Notes: generated from the letters alone by a model not told the origin. A stretch of 64,000 nucleotides of DNA from Brevibacterium sp. S22 (GCF_004745485.1 NZ_RHFG01000004.1:1-64000); one strand, 5' to 3'; counted from the stretch's first letter, positions 25,042-34,108 are shown. Translations and numbers: made by a program.

Positions 25042-25497
25042 TCAACCGGCCGATTTGGCCTCCGAACGTCCCGCGGCGTGCAGTGCGGGGATGACCTCAT
25101 CGCGGGTCAGCGGTGCGAACTGGCGGACATCGGTGTCAGCAGGCAGCGGATCGATGGGGAACCATCCGGCCTCGGCGATCTCGGCCAGATGGGCGATGTT
25201 CTCCACATCGATCTCTTCCGGCAGACCGTCGTAGCAGAACACATCACCGATGACTCGGTGATCGGCTTCGTTCGCCGCCGCTGCCGCAAATGTGCCCAAA
25301 GCGTGCAGCCGATGGCGGTCCAGAGTGAGTCCGAGCTCCTCGGCGATCTCCCGGACGATGGTGTCCTCGGCGGTCTCCCCCTCCTCGGGTTTGCCGCCGG
25401 GCAGCATGAATGAACTGGTTCCGGCTTTGCGGACCATGAGCAGCTCCGGGCGCTGCGGATGGAGGAGGACGAGCGCGGAGACGCGGATATCGTTCAT
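25042..25497 (-). CDS. Nudix hydrolase
   Basis: The 151-residue protein contains a complete Nudix box (G-x5-E-x7-RE-x2-EE-x-G), visible as GGKPEEGE followed seven residues later by REIAEELGL at about residues 36-58. The upstream SFMLPGG segment is also typical. It hydrolyses a nucleoside diphosphate linked to another moiety; MutT-like sanitising of oxidised nucleotides is plausible. Its start overlaps the stop of the Tag gene (ATGA, 25494-25497), so the two are translationally coupled. Confidence 0.9.
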   Translation of the reverse strand: MNDIRVSALVLLHPQRPELLMVRKAGTSSFMLPGGKPEEGETAEDTIVREIAEELGLTLDRHRLHALGTFAAAAANEADHRVIGDVFCYDGLPEEIDVENIAHLAEIAEAGWFPIDPLPADTDVRQFAPLTRDEVIPALHAAGRSEAKSAG

Positions 25498-26114
25498 TCC
25501 GACCACACCCCGGAAGTGCCTCGGCGGTGGGAATCGAGCAGGTGCGTATCGACCATGCCGATGGCCTCCATCAGCGCATACATCGTCGTCGGTCCGACGA
25601 AGCGGAACCCCTTCTTCTTCAGTGCCTTCGACAGGGCCGCGGATTCCGGACCGGTCGTCGGGATCTCGGCGATGGTGCGCGGTCGCGGTGTCTGCGCAGG
25701 CTGGAACGACCACAGGAAGGCGTCGAGTCCGCCGTCTTCACGCAGTTCGATCACGCGAGCGGCATTGTTGATGCAGGCTTCGATCTTGCCGCGGTGGCGG
25801 ATGATGCCGGGATCGGCCAGCAGCGTGTCGATCTCGGCTTCACCGAAGCGGGCGACGGCGTCGGGGTCGAATCCGGCGAAGACTTCGCGGAACCGCTTCC
25901 GCTTCTTCAGGATCGTCAGCCACGACAGTCCGGCTTGGAAGCCCTCGAGGCTCATCCGCTCGAACAGTCCCGCTTCGTCGTGGATGGGCAGTCCCCATTC
26001 GCTGTCGTAGTAGTCCAGCAGCATCGGGTCCCCATACGCCCATGGAGTGCGGGCCAGACCGTCGTCGCCGATGACGGCTGCGCCGGAGGGGCTCGGCTGT
26101 GATTCGTCGTCCAT
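25494..26114 (-). CDS. tag: DNA-3-methyladenine glycosylase I, Tag family
   Basis: The 206-residue protein has the Tag HhH-GPD-like fold signatures: DYYDSEWGLPIHDEAGLFE, LEGFQAGLSWLTILKKR, and a C-terminal FVGPTTMYALMEAIGMV. It excises 3-methyladenine in base-excision repair. The zinc ligands of E. coli Tag (Cys4, His17, His175, Cys179) are mostly replaced here: Thr for the first Cys, Tyr for the first His, and Ser for the last Cys. ATG 26114 is chosen because TACGGT lies six bases upstream on the minus strand. It is coupled to the Nudix gene, forming a small repair operon. Confidence 0.9.
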   Translation of the reverse strand: MDDESQPSPSGAAVIGDDGLARTPWAYGDPMLLDYYDSEWGLPIHDEAGLFERMSLEGFQAGLSWLTILKKRKRFREVFAGFDPDAVARFGEAEIDTLLADPGIIRHRGKIEACINNAARVIELREDGGLDAFLWSFQPAQTPRPRTIAEIPTTGPESAALSKALKKKGFRFVGPTTMYALMEAIGMVDTHLLDSHRRGTSGVWSE

Positions 26115-26120
26115 TCTGCA

Positions 26121-26126
26121 ACCGTA
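26121..26126 (-). promoter_or_regulatory. -10 element of a leaderless promoter (minus strand)
   Basis: TACGGT on the minus strand, six bases, then ATG 26114 of tag. Confidence 0.6.
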
Positions 26127-26220
26127 TCGCGTCGCACTGACATGGCGCGCGGGCCCCATTCTCCGGCCCTCTCCCTCGCTCTGTTCTCAGCGTTCTGAGC
26201 CCCACGTCAGTCGTCTCCGA

Positions 26221-26226
26221 TAAGGT
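26221..26226 (+). promoter_or_regulatory. -10 element of a leaderless promoter
   Basis: TAAGGT, six bases, then ATG 26233 of the aspartate dehydrogenase gene. Confidence 0.6.
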
Positions 26227-26232
26227 GCGGCC

Positions 26233-27087
26233 ATGACCTCAGTGCTCCTCCTCGGATTCGGTGCCATCGGCCGTCACGTCGCCCAACTGCTCTCTCCTGA
26301 GCTCGATTCCGGAGCGCTCAGCCTGACCGCTCTGGTCTCGGATCGGACCAAACATGTCGACCGTCCGGATCACGGCGCCGAGGTGGTCGACGTCCTCCCT
26401 CCGCCGAGGCTGTTCTCCGGTTTCGACGTCATCGTCGAATGCGCCGGGGTTCCCGCCGCAGCCCAGTTCGGCCCCGCGGTCATCGCGTCCGGCCGTCCAC
26501 TCGTCCTCACCAGTGTCGGTGCCCTGGCCGATCCTGAGACCCGTTCGAGCCTGCTCGCCGGGCCCGGCCGGCTGCACGTGACCAATGGGGCGATCGGCGG
26601 ACTCGATGTGCTCGAAGCGGCTGCGCAGGCAGGCGGACTCGACACCGCCCGGCTCACCACGTCGAAAGAGGCGACCGGACTCATCCGACCGTGGATGTCC
26701 GAGACCGAAGCCGATCGGCTGCGTGCCCTCCGCCCCGACGACGGCCCCCTGACCGTCTTCACGGGCAACCCCGCCGAGGCGATCGAGAAGTTCCCCGCCA
26801 ACGTCAATATCGCGGTCGCTCTGGCCTGGGCCACCCGCGGGCTGCCGCAGTCCCCCGCCGACCCCGCCACTGATGCCGACCTGCTCGCCGCCGCGCTCAA
26901 GCGGGTCCGGGTCGACCTCGTCGCTGTGGCCGGCCAGACCCAGTCGGCCCACCGCATTCGAGCCGCGGGATCTGCCGGAGAATTCACCTTCGACATCCGA
27001 TCGACGCCGAGCCCGGAGAACCCCGCCACCAGCGGACTCACTGCCCTGTCCGTCACCCGCACCCTGCGCCAGGTCATTGCCCAGTGA
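26233..27087 (+). CDS. L-aspartate dehydrogenase family protein
   Basis: The 284-residue protein has an N-terminal Rossmann GFGAIGRHV, a VECAGVPAA segment, and the C-terminal aspartate-dehydrogenase domain with KFPANVNIAVALA. The family oxidises L-aspartate to iminoaspartate with NAD(P), supplying the quinolinate branch of NAD synthesis (NadX), or acts on related amino acids. No nadA/nadC neighbours are seen, so the pathway role is inference. The promoter is leaderless, and a hairpin follows the stop. Confidence 0.8.
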   Translation: MTSVLLLGFGAIGRHVAQLLSPELDSGALSLTALVSDRTKHVDRPDHGAEVVDVLPPPRLFSGFDVIVECAGVPAAAQFGPAVIASGRPLVLTSVGALADPETRSSLLAGPGRLHVTNGAIGGLDVLEAAAQAGGLDTARLTTSKEATGLIRPWMSETEADRLRALRPDDGPLTVFTGNPAEAIEKFPANVNIAVALAWATRGLPQSPADPATDADLLAAALKRVRVDLVAVAGQTQSAHRIRAAGSAGEFTFDIRSTPSPENPATSGLTALSVTRTLRQVIAQ

Positions 27088-27124
27088 GCACGCAACGATC
27101 GCGCCGCCTCGGCGAGGGAATGAC

Positions 27125-27168
27125 GACGCCCGGGGCACACGACCTGAAGATCGCGGTTCCCGGGCGTC
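27125..27168. terminator. hairpin between convergent genes
   Basis: GACGCCCGGG (27125-27134) pairs with CCCGGGCGTC (27159-27168), between the aspartate dehydrogenase and choline transporter stops. The upstream part of this gap also carries a copy of the CCGCCTCGG motif (27104-27112). Confidence 0.5.
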
Positions 27169-27218
27169 GCTGAGGAATCGAACCGCTGACGGACCGATTC
27201 CCTTGACGGATCGAGCCG

Positions 27219-29288
27219 TCAGTCCTCGCCGTGAGCGAAGTTCTCCTGCATCTGCAGGAATTCGACGTGGCGTTCGTACTTATCGAGCACGTCGTTGATG
27301 AGCTGATCCTTCGAATAGCCCATGATGTCGTAGCCCTGACCGACCCCGCCGTCGAGGTAGACCTCCATCCGGTAGTAGTCCTCGGTCCCGCGCGGGACGC
27401 GTCCGCCGAAGGACGGGACGCTGACCTTGCGTGGCCACACCTGATACCGGAACGGGAACTCGCCGGAGCCGTCGACCTCGAGTTCGATGAGCTCTCCGTC
27501 ATCGACGAACTGTCCCTCGGAATCGACGCGACCACAGCGGGCCGCGATTCCCCGGTCCTCGAGCTCAGAGGCGACCTCACCGAGGGTGGGCACGAGCGTC
27601 TTCTCGACGAATCCTTCGGCCTTCGACCGATTCGGGAACGACAGCACCCGGCCGAGCTGACGCTGCCAGGACTCGTGCCCATGTCCGGAGGCGGAGCGGC
27701 GAGCCAGGGAAGCCGGCAGGCTCTGGTCGACGCTGTCGACGCGCTGCCCCTCGATCCGCAGCGCGCGGTAGAGGCCGATCATAACGAGGATGACGACGAA
27801 GGCGAAGGGCAGCCCCATGATCACCGTGGCGCTCTGCAGTGCGCCGATTCCGCCGACGATGAGCATCGCGATCGTCAGGGCACCGGTGGCCAGTGCCCAG
27901 AAGATGCGCAGTCCGGCCCGACCGTCGTGCTGCGGGGTCGGCAGGCGCGAGGACAGGTTCGCCATCACCAAGGCCGCGGAGTCCGCCGAGGTGACGTAGA
28001 AGAGCAGCGCGGTCAGCGTCGCCACCGCGGCGACGACGACGAAGGCCGGATAGTTCGCGAGCAGTTCATAGAACCCGCCCTCGGGGCTGAGCACGGTCTG
28101 TTCGCCGAACTCCTTGTTGCCGCTGCGGATGATGTCGAGCGCCGAGTTCCCGTAGATCGAGATCCACATGAAGATGTAGATGAACGGGATGGTCAAGGTG
28201 CCGATGACGAACTGACGGATGGTCCGCCCGCGCGAGATACGGGCGAGGAAGAGGCCGACGAACGATGCCCAGGCGATCCACCAGGCCCAGAAGAACAGGG
28301 TCCAGTCGGTCATCCATGTACCGGTGTCCTCGAAGGCGAAGGTCTGACCGACCATGTCCGGGAAGAGGCGGACGAAGTCGGCGGCGTTGAGGACGAAGGC
28401 GTTGAGGAGGAACTTGGTGTTGCCGGCCACGAGCACCCAGATGCTCAGCGCGATCGCGAGGAAGACGTTGAGGATGGAGAGGAACTTGATGCCCTTGTCC
28501 ACGCCCGAGACCGCGGACAGTGTGGCCACGGCGACGCCGACGACGACGATTCCGATCTGCGCACCGGTGCCGACGGGCAGGCCGAAGACCTGGTTGAGAC
28601 CGACGTTGACCATGACGACGCCGATGCCCAGCGAAGTGGCCACACCGAAGATCGTGCCAAGCAGGGCGGCGAAGTCGACGGAGTCACCGAGGGTGCCCTG
28701 CACCCGTTTGCCGAAGATCGGGGCGAGCGCCGACCGGATCGCCAGCGGCATGTTCATCCGGTAGGCGAAGTAGGCCAGGGCGATGCCCATGAGGGCGTAG
28801 AGGCCCCAGCCGCTCAGCCCGTAGTGGAAGAGCGTCCACACCGTCGCCTCGCGTGCGGCGTCGACCGTTTCGGGTTCGGTGCTCGGCGGGGCGAGGTACT
28901 GAGTGACGGGTTCGGAGACCGCGAAGAACATGAGGTCTGTGCTGATGCCGGCGGCGAAGAGCATCGACGCCCAGGCGAGGAGTCCGTATTCGGGCTTCGA
29001 ATGCTCGGGGCCGAGCTTCGTCGAGCCGTATCGGGAGGCAGCGAGATAGATGACGAAGACGAGGACGATGGCCACGAGGAGGACATAGAACCAACCGAAC
29101 CAATCGGATGTCCAGCCGACCACGGCGCCGAGGACCGCCTCGGCGTTGGTGGGTGCGAAGAATGCCCACAGGGTGATGGCCAGGGTTCCGACTGCCGCAG
29201 CGATGAAGACTCGCCAATTCACGGGCGGCAGGGACAGTTTCACATCCTTCTTCGGTTCCCCTGGCGGACTCTCGACTGATGCTGACAT
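27219..29288 (-). CDS. betT: BCCT-family transporter, BetT-like (choline)
   Basis: The 689-residue protein has the twelve-segment BCCT core with the family signature WAWWIAWASFVGLF and ARISRGRTIR, and a glycine-rich segment-3 region (TSLGIGVVMVNVGLNQ). It also has a long C-terminal cytoplasmic domain of about 170 residues, typical of BetT choline transporters rather than the shorter glycine-betaine carriers. It imports choline or betaine with protons or sodium for osmoprotection. No betaine-synthesis genes adjoin it. It lies downstream of the AtoE-like gene but with a 266-bp gap and a hairpin between them. Confidence 0.85.
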   Translation of the reverse strand: MSASVESPPGEPKKDVKLSLPPVNWRVFIAAAVGTLAITLWAFFAPTNAEAVLGAVVGWTSDWFGWFYVLLVAIVLVFVIYLAASRYGSTKLGPEHSKPEYGLLAWASMLFAAGISTDLMFFAVSEPVTQYLAPPSTEPETVDAAREATVWTLFHYGLSGWGLYALMGIALAYFAYRMNMPLAIRSALAPIFGKRVQGTLGDSVDFAALLGTIFGVATSLGIGVVMVNVGLNQVFGLPVGTGAQIGIVVVGVAVATLSAVSGVDKGIKFLSILNVFLAIALSIWVLVAGNTKFLLNAFVLNAADFVRLFPDMVGQTFAFEDTGTWMTDWTLFFWAWWIAWASFVGLFLARISRGRTIRQFVIGTLTIPFIYIFMWISIYGNSALDIIRSGNKEFGEQTVLSPEGGFYELLANYPAFVVVAAVATLTALLFYVTSADSAALVMANLSSRLPTPQHDGRAGLRIFWALATGALTIAMLIVGGIGALQSATVIMGLPFAFVVILVMIGLYRALRIEGQRVDSVDQSLPASLARRSASGHGHESWQRQLGRVLSFPNRSKAEGFVEKTLVPTLGEVASELEDRGIAARCGRVDSEGQFVDDGELIELEVDGSGEFPFRYQVWPRKVSVPSFGGRVPRGTEDYYRMEVYLDGGVGQGYDIMGYSKDQLINDVLDKYERHVEFLQMQENFAHGED

Positions 29289-29435
29289 GGTTCTGCTCCT
29301 TATCCGGACGCGGTGGCGTCGTGGCGTCGGTTCCGGCCGAACGATGCGGACGGCCGGGCGTGATCATCGGCTGGTACGTGGGTGAGGGGGGTTTCGTGCT
29401 CGCTTCTCTTCGCTGGATTCCACTAGGTCAGGGGC

Positions 29436-29455
29436 CCTCCCCGGCTCGGGGGAGG
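29436..29455 (-). terminator. GC-rich hairpin after the AtoE-like gene
   Basis: CCTCCCC (29436-29442) and GGGGAGG (29449-29455) with a six-base loop lie about 100 bases downstream of the AtoE-like stop on the minus strand. It is a plausible terminator separating it from betT. Confidence 0.45.
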
Positions 29456-29554
29456 ACCAACAGTGGAGGTTACCACAGAGACACTTACGGTCACTTTCCC
29501 GGTCGGTCATCCCCGTCATGTGTGCGAGCATCCCGCACCGGGTATGAGCCGAGA

Positions 29555-30934
29555 TCACAGCGAGACGAGCAGCAGCGCAGCAGCCATCACCACCCCGGAC
29601 CCCAGGAACGTGATGACGGTGTAGCCGAGGATGTCGCGCATCTTCAGCCCGGCGATGGCGAGCACCGGCAGAGCCCAGAAGGGCTGCAGCATATTCGTCC
29701 ACTGGTCGCCGTAGGACACGGCCATGATCGCGATGGACGGATCAACGCCGATCTGGTTGGCCGCGTCGAGCATGATCGGCCCCTGCACAGCGAACTGGCC
29801 GCCGCCGGAGGGGACGAAGAAGTTCACGAGTCCTGCCGAGAGCAGGGCGAGGACGCCGAAGGTCGTGGTGTTCGAGATCGAGACGAAGGCATCGGAGAAC
29901 ACGGCGATGAGTCCGGTGCTCGACATGATGCCGAGGATGCCGGCGTAGAGCGGGAACTGCAGGAGGATCTCGCCGACGTTCGAGGCGGCACCCTTCGTGA
30001 GGTGGATGAGTTCGAAGGGGTTGCGCACGAGCAGCAGGATGAGCGCGAGGAACGACCAGTTGACGACGTCGAGGGTCAGTCCCCCGCCCTGCGCGAAGTG
30101 GATGACCAGGTAGGCCACGAGTGCGAGGCCGACGACGAGGGTGAGGATCCGCGAGGCGTCGATGCGGTCGGCCGGGGTGACGACCTCCTCGTCGATCTCG
30201 GACTGCTTCTCCGAACTCACCGAGGCGGGAAGTTCGTAGACGGGCGCGCCGGGTTTGGGAGCGATGAAGAAGAGGAGGAGCCCGCAGACGATGATCACGC
30301 CGAGGATGGCGAGCAGGTTCCAGCCGGCGAAGATCGTCTCGGACACGGGGACCGTCTTCCCGCCGAGGGATTCGGCGAGGAACGAGTCCGGGGTCGCCGC
30401 AGTCAGTGGGCCCGAACCCGAGTAGCCCATATGCCAGACGACGAAGCCGGAGTAGCCGGCGGCCACGAGCAGCGGGAAGTGGACCTTGATTCCGCGTTCG
30501 CGTGACTGCACGGCGATCTCGCGTGCCAGCAGGGCACCGACGACGAGGCCGAGGCCCCAGGTGATGAGGCTGGCGATCGCGGCGATGAGGAAGACGAAGA
30601 CGTAGGAGAAGGTGGCGTTGCCCGGCACACGGGCGAGCCGGGCCAACAGCTTCCGCACGGGTCCGGTGTTGGCGAGGATGTGGCCGAGCAGGAGGATCAG
30701 ACACATCTGCGTCATGAACTCGAGCAGGCCGGCCAGTCCCTCGCCCCAGCCGGTGACGACGGCGGTGGGGCCGGCATCGGTGAAGATGAACGCGAGGACT
30801 GCGACGATGAGGGTGAGAACGATGGCGAAGGTCAGTGCCGAGGGGATCCACTGTTCGAGGAATCGGTTGACCGGCCGCATGATCCCTTTTGAGGCTGCGG
30901 CATTGACCTGGGTCGACGGCTTCGGTGCCGACAT
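29555..30934 (-). CDS. AtoE-like short-chain fatty acid transporter
   Basis: The 459-residue protein has about eleven membrane segments. Its HMGYSGSGPL, FFVPSGGGQFAVQGP and SYGDQWTNMLQPFWALP blocks are diagnostic of the AtoE family. AtoE proteins import short-chain fatty acids such as acetoacetate or butyrate. ATG 30934 is chosen because GGGAGG lies eight bases upstream; a start at 30979 would add 15 residues. Two acyl-CoA ligases elsewhere in the window could act on its substrates, but no operon link exists. Confidence 0.85.
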   Translation of the reverse strand: MSAPKPSTQVNAAASKGIMRPVNRFLEQWIPSALTFAIVLTLIVAVLAFIFTDAGPTAVVTGWGEGLAGLLEFMTQMCLILLLGHILANTGPVRKLLARLARVPGNATFSYVFVFLIAAIASLITWGLGLVVGALLAREIAVQSRERGIKVHFPLLVAAGYSGFVVWHMGYSGSGPLTAATPDSFLAESLGGKTVPVSETIFAGWNLLAILGVIIVCGLLLFFIAPKPGAPVYELPASVSSEKQSEIDEEVVTPADRIDASRILTLVVGLALVAYLVIHFAQGGGLTLDVVNWSFLALILLLVRNPFELIHLTKGAASNVGEILLQFPLYAGILGIMSSTGLIAVFSDAFVSISNTTTFGVLALLSAGLVNFFVPSGGGQFAVQGPIMLDAANQIGVDPSIAIMAVSYGDQWTNMLQPFWALPVLAIAGLKMRDILGYTVITFLGSGVVMAAALLLVSL

Positions 30935-30985
30935 GGTGGAGACCTCCCGCTGAGAATCTGCTGTGTGTGGTCTCAGCATACAATC

Positions 30986-31017
30986 AGGGCGCTGTCCTCG
31001 GTAGCGAACAGCGCCCT
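30986..31017 (-). terminator. hairpin in the ALDH-AtoE gap
   Basis: AGGGCGCTGT (30986-30995) and ACAGCGCCCT (31008-31017) form a 10-bp stem, followed on the minus strand by GATTG. It probably ends the aldehyde dehydrogenase transcript before the AtoE-like promoter. Confidence 0.55.
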
Positions 31018-31020
31018 AAT

Positions 31021-31100
31021 CGATCACCCCTCGGCGAGGACGGTCACCCGCCGGAGCGGGCGGCCGGCCCTCGGAGTGGGCGGTCACCCCTCGGAGTGGG
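31021..31100. repeat. 20-bp imperfect tandem repeat, four units
   Basis: Four consecutive 20-bp units begin at 31021, 31041, 31061 and 31081. The last two differ at only a few positions (both end CTCGGAGTGGG). The array starts 20 bases after the stop of the aldehyde dehydrogenase on the minus strand, and several units carry GGTGACC on that strand. Confidence 0.75.
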
Positions 31101-31120
31101 GCTCAGGTCTGCGGGGTCGG

Positions 31121-32500
31121 TCAGTCCTGCTTGTACACGAGCTGCTTGTTGACGAATTCGTCCATCGCCAGCGGGCCGAGCTCGCGGCCGACGCCGGAGC
31201 GCTTGACTCCGCCGAAGGGCAGATACTCGCGGCTGCCTTCCGGAGCATTGAGGAAGACCATGCCGGAATCGATCTGGTCACCGACGCGTTCTGCACGGGA
31301 GATGTCGGTCGAAAACACTGCGGCGCCCAGGCCGAAGGGAGTGTCATTGGCGAGCTCGACGGCCTCCTCCTCGCTGCTGACCTTGTAGACGATGACGGCC
31401 GGCCCGAAGAGCTCTTCGTAGTAGCCGCGCATGCCCTTCTGCACATCTGTGAGGACGACGGGTTCGACATAGGCTCCGCCGCCGTCGTACCTCTTGCCTC
31501 CGGCCAGCATCGTCGCACCCTCGCTGACGGTGTCCTGGACCTGTTCGACGAAGCGGTCGGCCGCGGCCACCGAGGACAGCGGGGACAGCCGGGAGCCTTC
31601 CTCGCCGGGAACGGCCGGGGTGTTCTTCTTGGCCGCCTCGGTGATGGAGGTGACGAAGTCGTCGTATATATCGTCCATGACGATCATCCGCTTCGGCGAG
31701 TTGCAGGCCTGGCCCGTGTTGCCCATGCGGGTGTTGAAGAAGGTCTTCGCAGACTTCTGGACGTCGTCGGTGTCGAGCAGGATATAGGGGTCGGAGCCGC
31801 CGAGTTCGAGCACGACCTTCTTGAGGTTCTTGCCGGCCTCGGCCGCGACGGCGGCACCGGCGCGTTCGGATCCGGTCAGGGACACACCGTGGTTGCGGGG
31901 GTCGGGCAGGATGATGTCGGCGACCTGCTCGTTGCTGGCATAGATGTTGATGTACGCGCCTGCGGGCAGGCCCGCCTCGATGAAGATCTCTTCCATGATC
32001 TGCGCCGAACGCGGGCACTGCGGTGCGTGCTTGAGCAGGATCGTGTTGCCCAGTGCCAGGTTCGGGGCGGCGAAGCGGGCGACCTGGTAGTAGGGGAAGT
32101 TCCACGGCATGATGCCCAGCAACGAGCCGACCGGCTTGCGGCGGATCATGGCGGTGGCGTCCTTGGGTCCGCGCAGGGGCTCATCGGCCATGAACGCCTC
32201 GGCGTTGTCGGCGAAGTACTTGTAGATCATCGAGCTGAGCTGGACCTCGCCCTTGCCCTCGGGCACGGACTTGCCCATTTCGAGCTTGATGACTTCGGCG
32301 AGCTCCTCGGCGCGCTCGGCGTAGATCTCGGACACGCGGGTCAGCAGCGCGGCACGCTCGGCCACGGAGGTCTGGCTCCACTCGCTGAACGTCGTCGCCG
32401 AACGATCGAGGGCGGCAAGGATCTCGGCATCGGTGGAGGTGGCGAATTCTTCGGCGACTTCGCCGGTCGCCGGGTTGGTCACACGATACATAGTGGTCAT
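31121..32500 (-). CDS. NAD(P)-dependent succinate-semialdehyde-type aldehyde dehydrogenase
   Basis: The 459-residue enzyme has all ALDH catalytic residues: Asn134 in MPWNFP, Lys157, Glu232 in LELGGSDP, and Cys266 in [11 protein letters not shown]. The short N-terminus and the SLTGSERAG block are typical of the NADP-dependent succinate-semialdehyde dehydrogenase (GabD/Sad) group. It would oxidise an aldehyde from GABA, choline or fatty-acid catabolism. GAGGAC lies upstream of ATG 32500. The precise substrate is inferred. Confidence 0.85.
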   Translation of the reverse strand: MTTMYRVTNPATGEVAEEFATSTDAEILAALDRSATTFSEWSQTSVAERAALLTRVSEIYAERAEELAEVIKLEMGKSVPEGKGEVQLSSMIYKYFADNAEAFMADEPLRGPKDATAMIRRKPVGSLLGIMPWNFPYYQVARFAAPNLALGNTILLKHAPQCPRSAQIMEEIFIEAGLPAGAYINIYASNEQVADIILPDPRNHGVSLTGSERAGAAVAAEAGKNLKKVVLELGGSDPYILLDTDDVQKSAKTFFNTRMGNTGQACNSPKRMIVMDDIYDDFVTSITEAAKKNTPAVPGEEGSRLSPLSSVAAADRFVEQVQDTVSEGATMLAGGKRYDGGGAYVEPVVLTDVQKGMRGYYEELFGPAVIVYKVSSEEEAVELANDTPFGLGAAVFSTDISRAERVGDQIDSGMVFLNAPEGSREYLPFGGVKRSGVGRELGPLAMDEFVNKQLVYKQD

Positions 32501-32699
32501 GACTGTCCTCTTTCAGTTCGACGGGGTTTGCGATCACCGGTGGTGTGATCGCAGGTCCATCCCCCACGCTATGGCCGAAACCCGGCGGCGGCAACGCCGA
32601 TCTCACCTCCTGGGCGGATTCCCAGCCACCACCGAGGCGGCAGCCACAGAGGAGGCAGTCGTAGAGGAGGCGGACCCAGAGGCAACCCCCGCGGCGACG

Positions 32700-32743
32700 G
32701 ACCCCGACCGACGCTGCGCTGGCCGACACCGCCGGTCGGGGTC
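32700..32743 (-). terminator. hairpin downstream of aztD
   Basis: GACCCCGACCG (32700-32710) pairs with CGGTCGGGGTC (32733-32743). It lies about 75 bases beyond the aztD stop on the minus strand, at the far end of the tandem repeat. Confidence 0.5.
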
Positions 32744-32811
32744 AGGCCAGAATCGTTCCGCCGGTCGGATTCAGCCCAGGATCGTTCCGCCGGTCGGGAT
32801 CAGGCCAAGGT
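32736..32811. repeat. 29-bp tandem repeat, about 2.6 units
   Basis: Units 32736-32764 and 32765-32793 share ATCGTTCCGCCGG and a TCAGSCCAG block; a third partial unit runs to about 32811. On the minus strand each unit contains CTGA, echoing the adjacent aztD stop context. Confidence 0.75.
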
Positions 32812-32813
32812 CT

Positions 32814-34091
32814 TCAGCCGGTGACGCCGGTGAGTTCGTTCGGTGCGTGCGGCAGCGTCGCATCCGCCATCACCTCACCGGATTCGAGGTCGACGATGTG
32901 GATCTTCTTCTTCGCCGGTTCGCTGACATAGGCGACTTCACCCTGGACGAAGAGCGTCGGACGCGTCTTCTGCCATTCGACTGGTTCGTCCCATTCGTCG
33001 ATGACCGGGTATTCCTCCGTCACCGAGGCGGTGGCGGGATCGATGATCTTCAGCTTTCCGTCCGTGGTCAGGACGACGCCTTCCCCTTCGGGTCCACGGC
33101 CCAGTGACCGGAAGCTGTAGGAGGCGCCGAGGTCGACGAGTGAGAGTTCGCCTGCCTTCGTATCGGTCACGCTCACCTGCTCGGGACGTTCGAGCTCGGC
33201 GTCCTCGTCGACCTTGTAGTCACCGAGGATGTACTGAGATTCGTCGCTTCCGGCCTGATTGCCGATGCGCCCGAAGGAATCGGGGGCGTCGATCTTCTCG
33301 AAGTTCCCGTCCTTGTAGAGAAGGATTCCGTCTTCGCAGCCGAGCGCGATGACTTCGTCCTCCGCGGCGGCTTCGCCGTGGACTCCGGGGCAGTCGTCGC
33401 TGCGGGCGATCTCCTTGCCGCCGTCGTCGATGACCTTCGCCCCGGTGCGCTCATCCTCGGTGCCGACCGTAAGCAGGGTCTTCCCTCCGGACAGTCTCAC
33501 CGCGACTCCGTGGTGGGCCTCATCGGCCTCGGTGACTTCGGGTTTCGGGTCGTCCTCGGAGAAGTCGTCGGTGTCGAAGGTCTGGATCTTGCCGTCGCCG
33601 TCGCCGAAGAGCACGGTGGAGTCGCCGTGGCTGACGACGTGTCCGGGCAGTTCGGTGTCGAAGACGGTGTCGGTGAGCTCGGGGTCGGCGGCGTAGCTGT
33701 GGGTGTGGTCGCCGTGGGGTTGGGTCCAGACTCCGGCATCGAAGAGGCGGAAGCCTTCAGCCACGGAGACCATGAGGTGACGGCCGTCGCCGACGGGACT
33801 GAGCCGGTTGAAGCCGGGCAGATTCGTATCGTCGATGACGTCGAGCGTCGTCGCATCGAGTGTGAGGATCCCACCGTCGTAGGTGGTCACGATCCGCGGC
33901 TGAGCGGCGGCGAGCTCCTGCGCGTGCCCCTTCTCATCAGTTTTGCCTGCGTCATCTTCCGCACCGGCGGTCTTCTCGTCCTTGCCGACCGCGTCATAGT
34001 CGGTGGCGTCGTCGCCGGCCTGGCAGCCGGAGAGCAGGAGCGCCGAGGCGACCACCGCCGATCCAAGCATCGTGTGGTGTCGTTTCATCAT
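32814..34091 (-). CDS. aztD: zinc metallochaperone AztD-like lipoprotein
   Basis: The 425-residue protein has a lipoprotein signal (ALLLSGC near residue 22), an acidic linker, then a beta-propeller-like domain. The histidine-rich loop HGDHTHSYAADPELTDT is the zinc-binding motif of AztD, the extracellular chaperone that delivers zinc to the AztC binding protein of a zinc ABC importer. A Zur-like box overlaps its promoter (34109-34123), supporting zinc-starvation control. No aztABC genes are present in the window. ATG 34091 is chosen; ATG 34088 is an equal alternative. Confidence 0.85.
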   Translation of the reverse strand: MMKRHHTMLGSAVVASALLLSGCQAGDDATDYDAVGKDEKTAGAEDDAGKTDEKGHAQELAAAQPRIVTTYDGGILTLDATTLDVIDDTNLPGFNRLSPVGDGRHLMVSVAEGFRLFDAGVWTQPHGDHTHSYAADPELTDTVFDTELPGHVVSHGDSTVLFGDGDGKIQTFDTDDFSEDDPKPEVTEADEAHHGVAVRLSGGKTLLTVGTEDERTGAKVIDDGGKEIARSDDCPGVHGEAAAEDEVIALGCEDGILLYKDGNFEKIDAPDSFGRIGNQAGSDESQYILGDYKVDEDAELERPEQVSVTDTKAGELSLVDLGASYSFRSLGRGPEGEGVVLTTDGKLKIIDPATASVTEEYPVIDEWDEPVEWQKTRPTLFVQGEVAYVSEPAKKKIHIVDLESGEVMADATLPHAPNELTGVTG

Positions 34092-34108
34092 CACAGTTCT
34101 CTTTCTAG

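Larger units (their letters stand above)
32501..32813. other. intergenic region with tandem repeats
   Basis: It contains a CCGAGGCGG motif at 32632-32640, a short Ala/Glu-codon-like repeat (GAGGCAG/GAGGCGG units, about 32633-32690), an 11-bp-arm hairpin at 32700-32743, and a 29-bp tandem repeat abutting the AztD stop. No gene is seen. Confidence 0.5.

Noticed and set aside
27231..29279. Very long open frame antisense to betT
   Set aside because: It mirrors the codon structure of the BCCT gene, has the Asp/Glu/Arg/Gly-rich composition typical of antisense frames in GC-rich DNA, and shows no motif or ribosome-binding site.
29289..29554. Possible riboswitch or osmoregulatory leader before betT
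   Set aside because: I could find only a short GC hairpin that fits a terminator of the upstream gene; no known riboswitch core is recognisable.
31021..31100. Considered as a CRISPR array
   Set aside because: Units are contiguous 20-bp tandem copies with no spacers, and there are no cas genes.
30965..32548. Long open frame antisense to the aldehyde dehydrogenase
   Set aside because: It is the shadow of a well-conserved ALDH gene and runs through the intergenic tandem repeat; there is no independent evidence.
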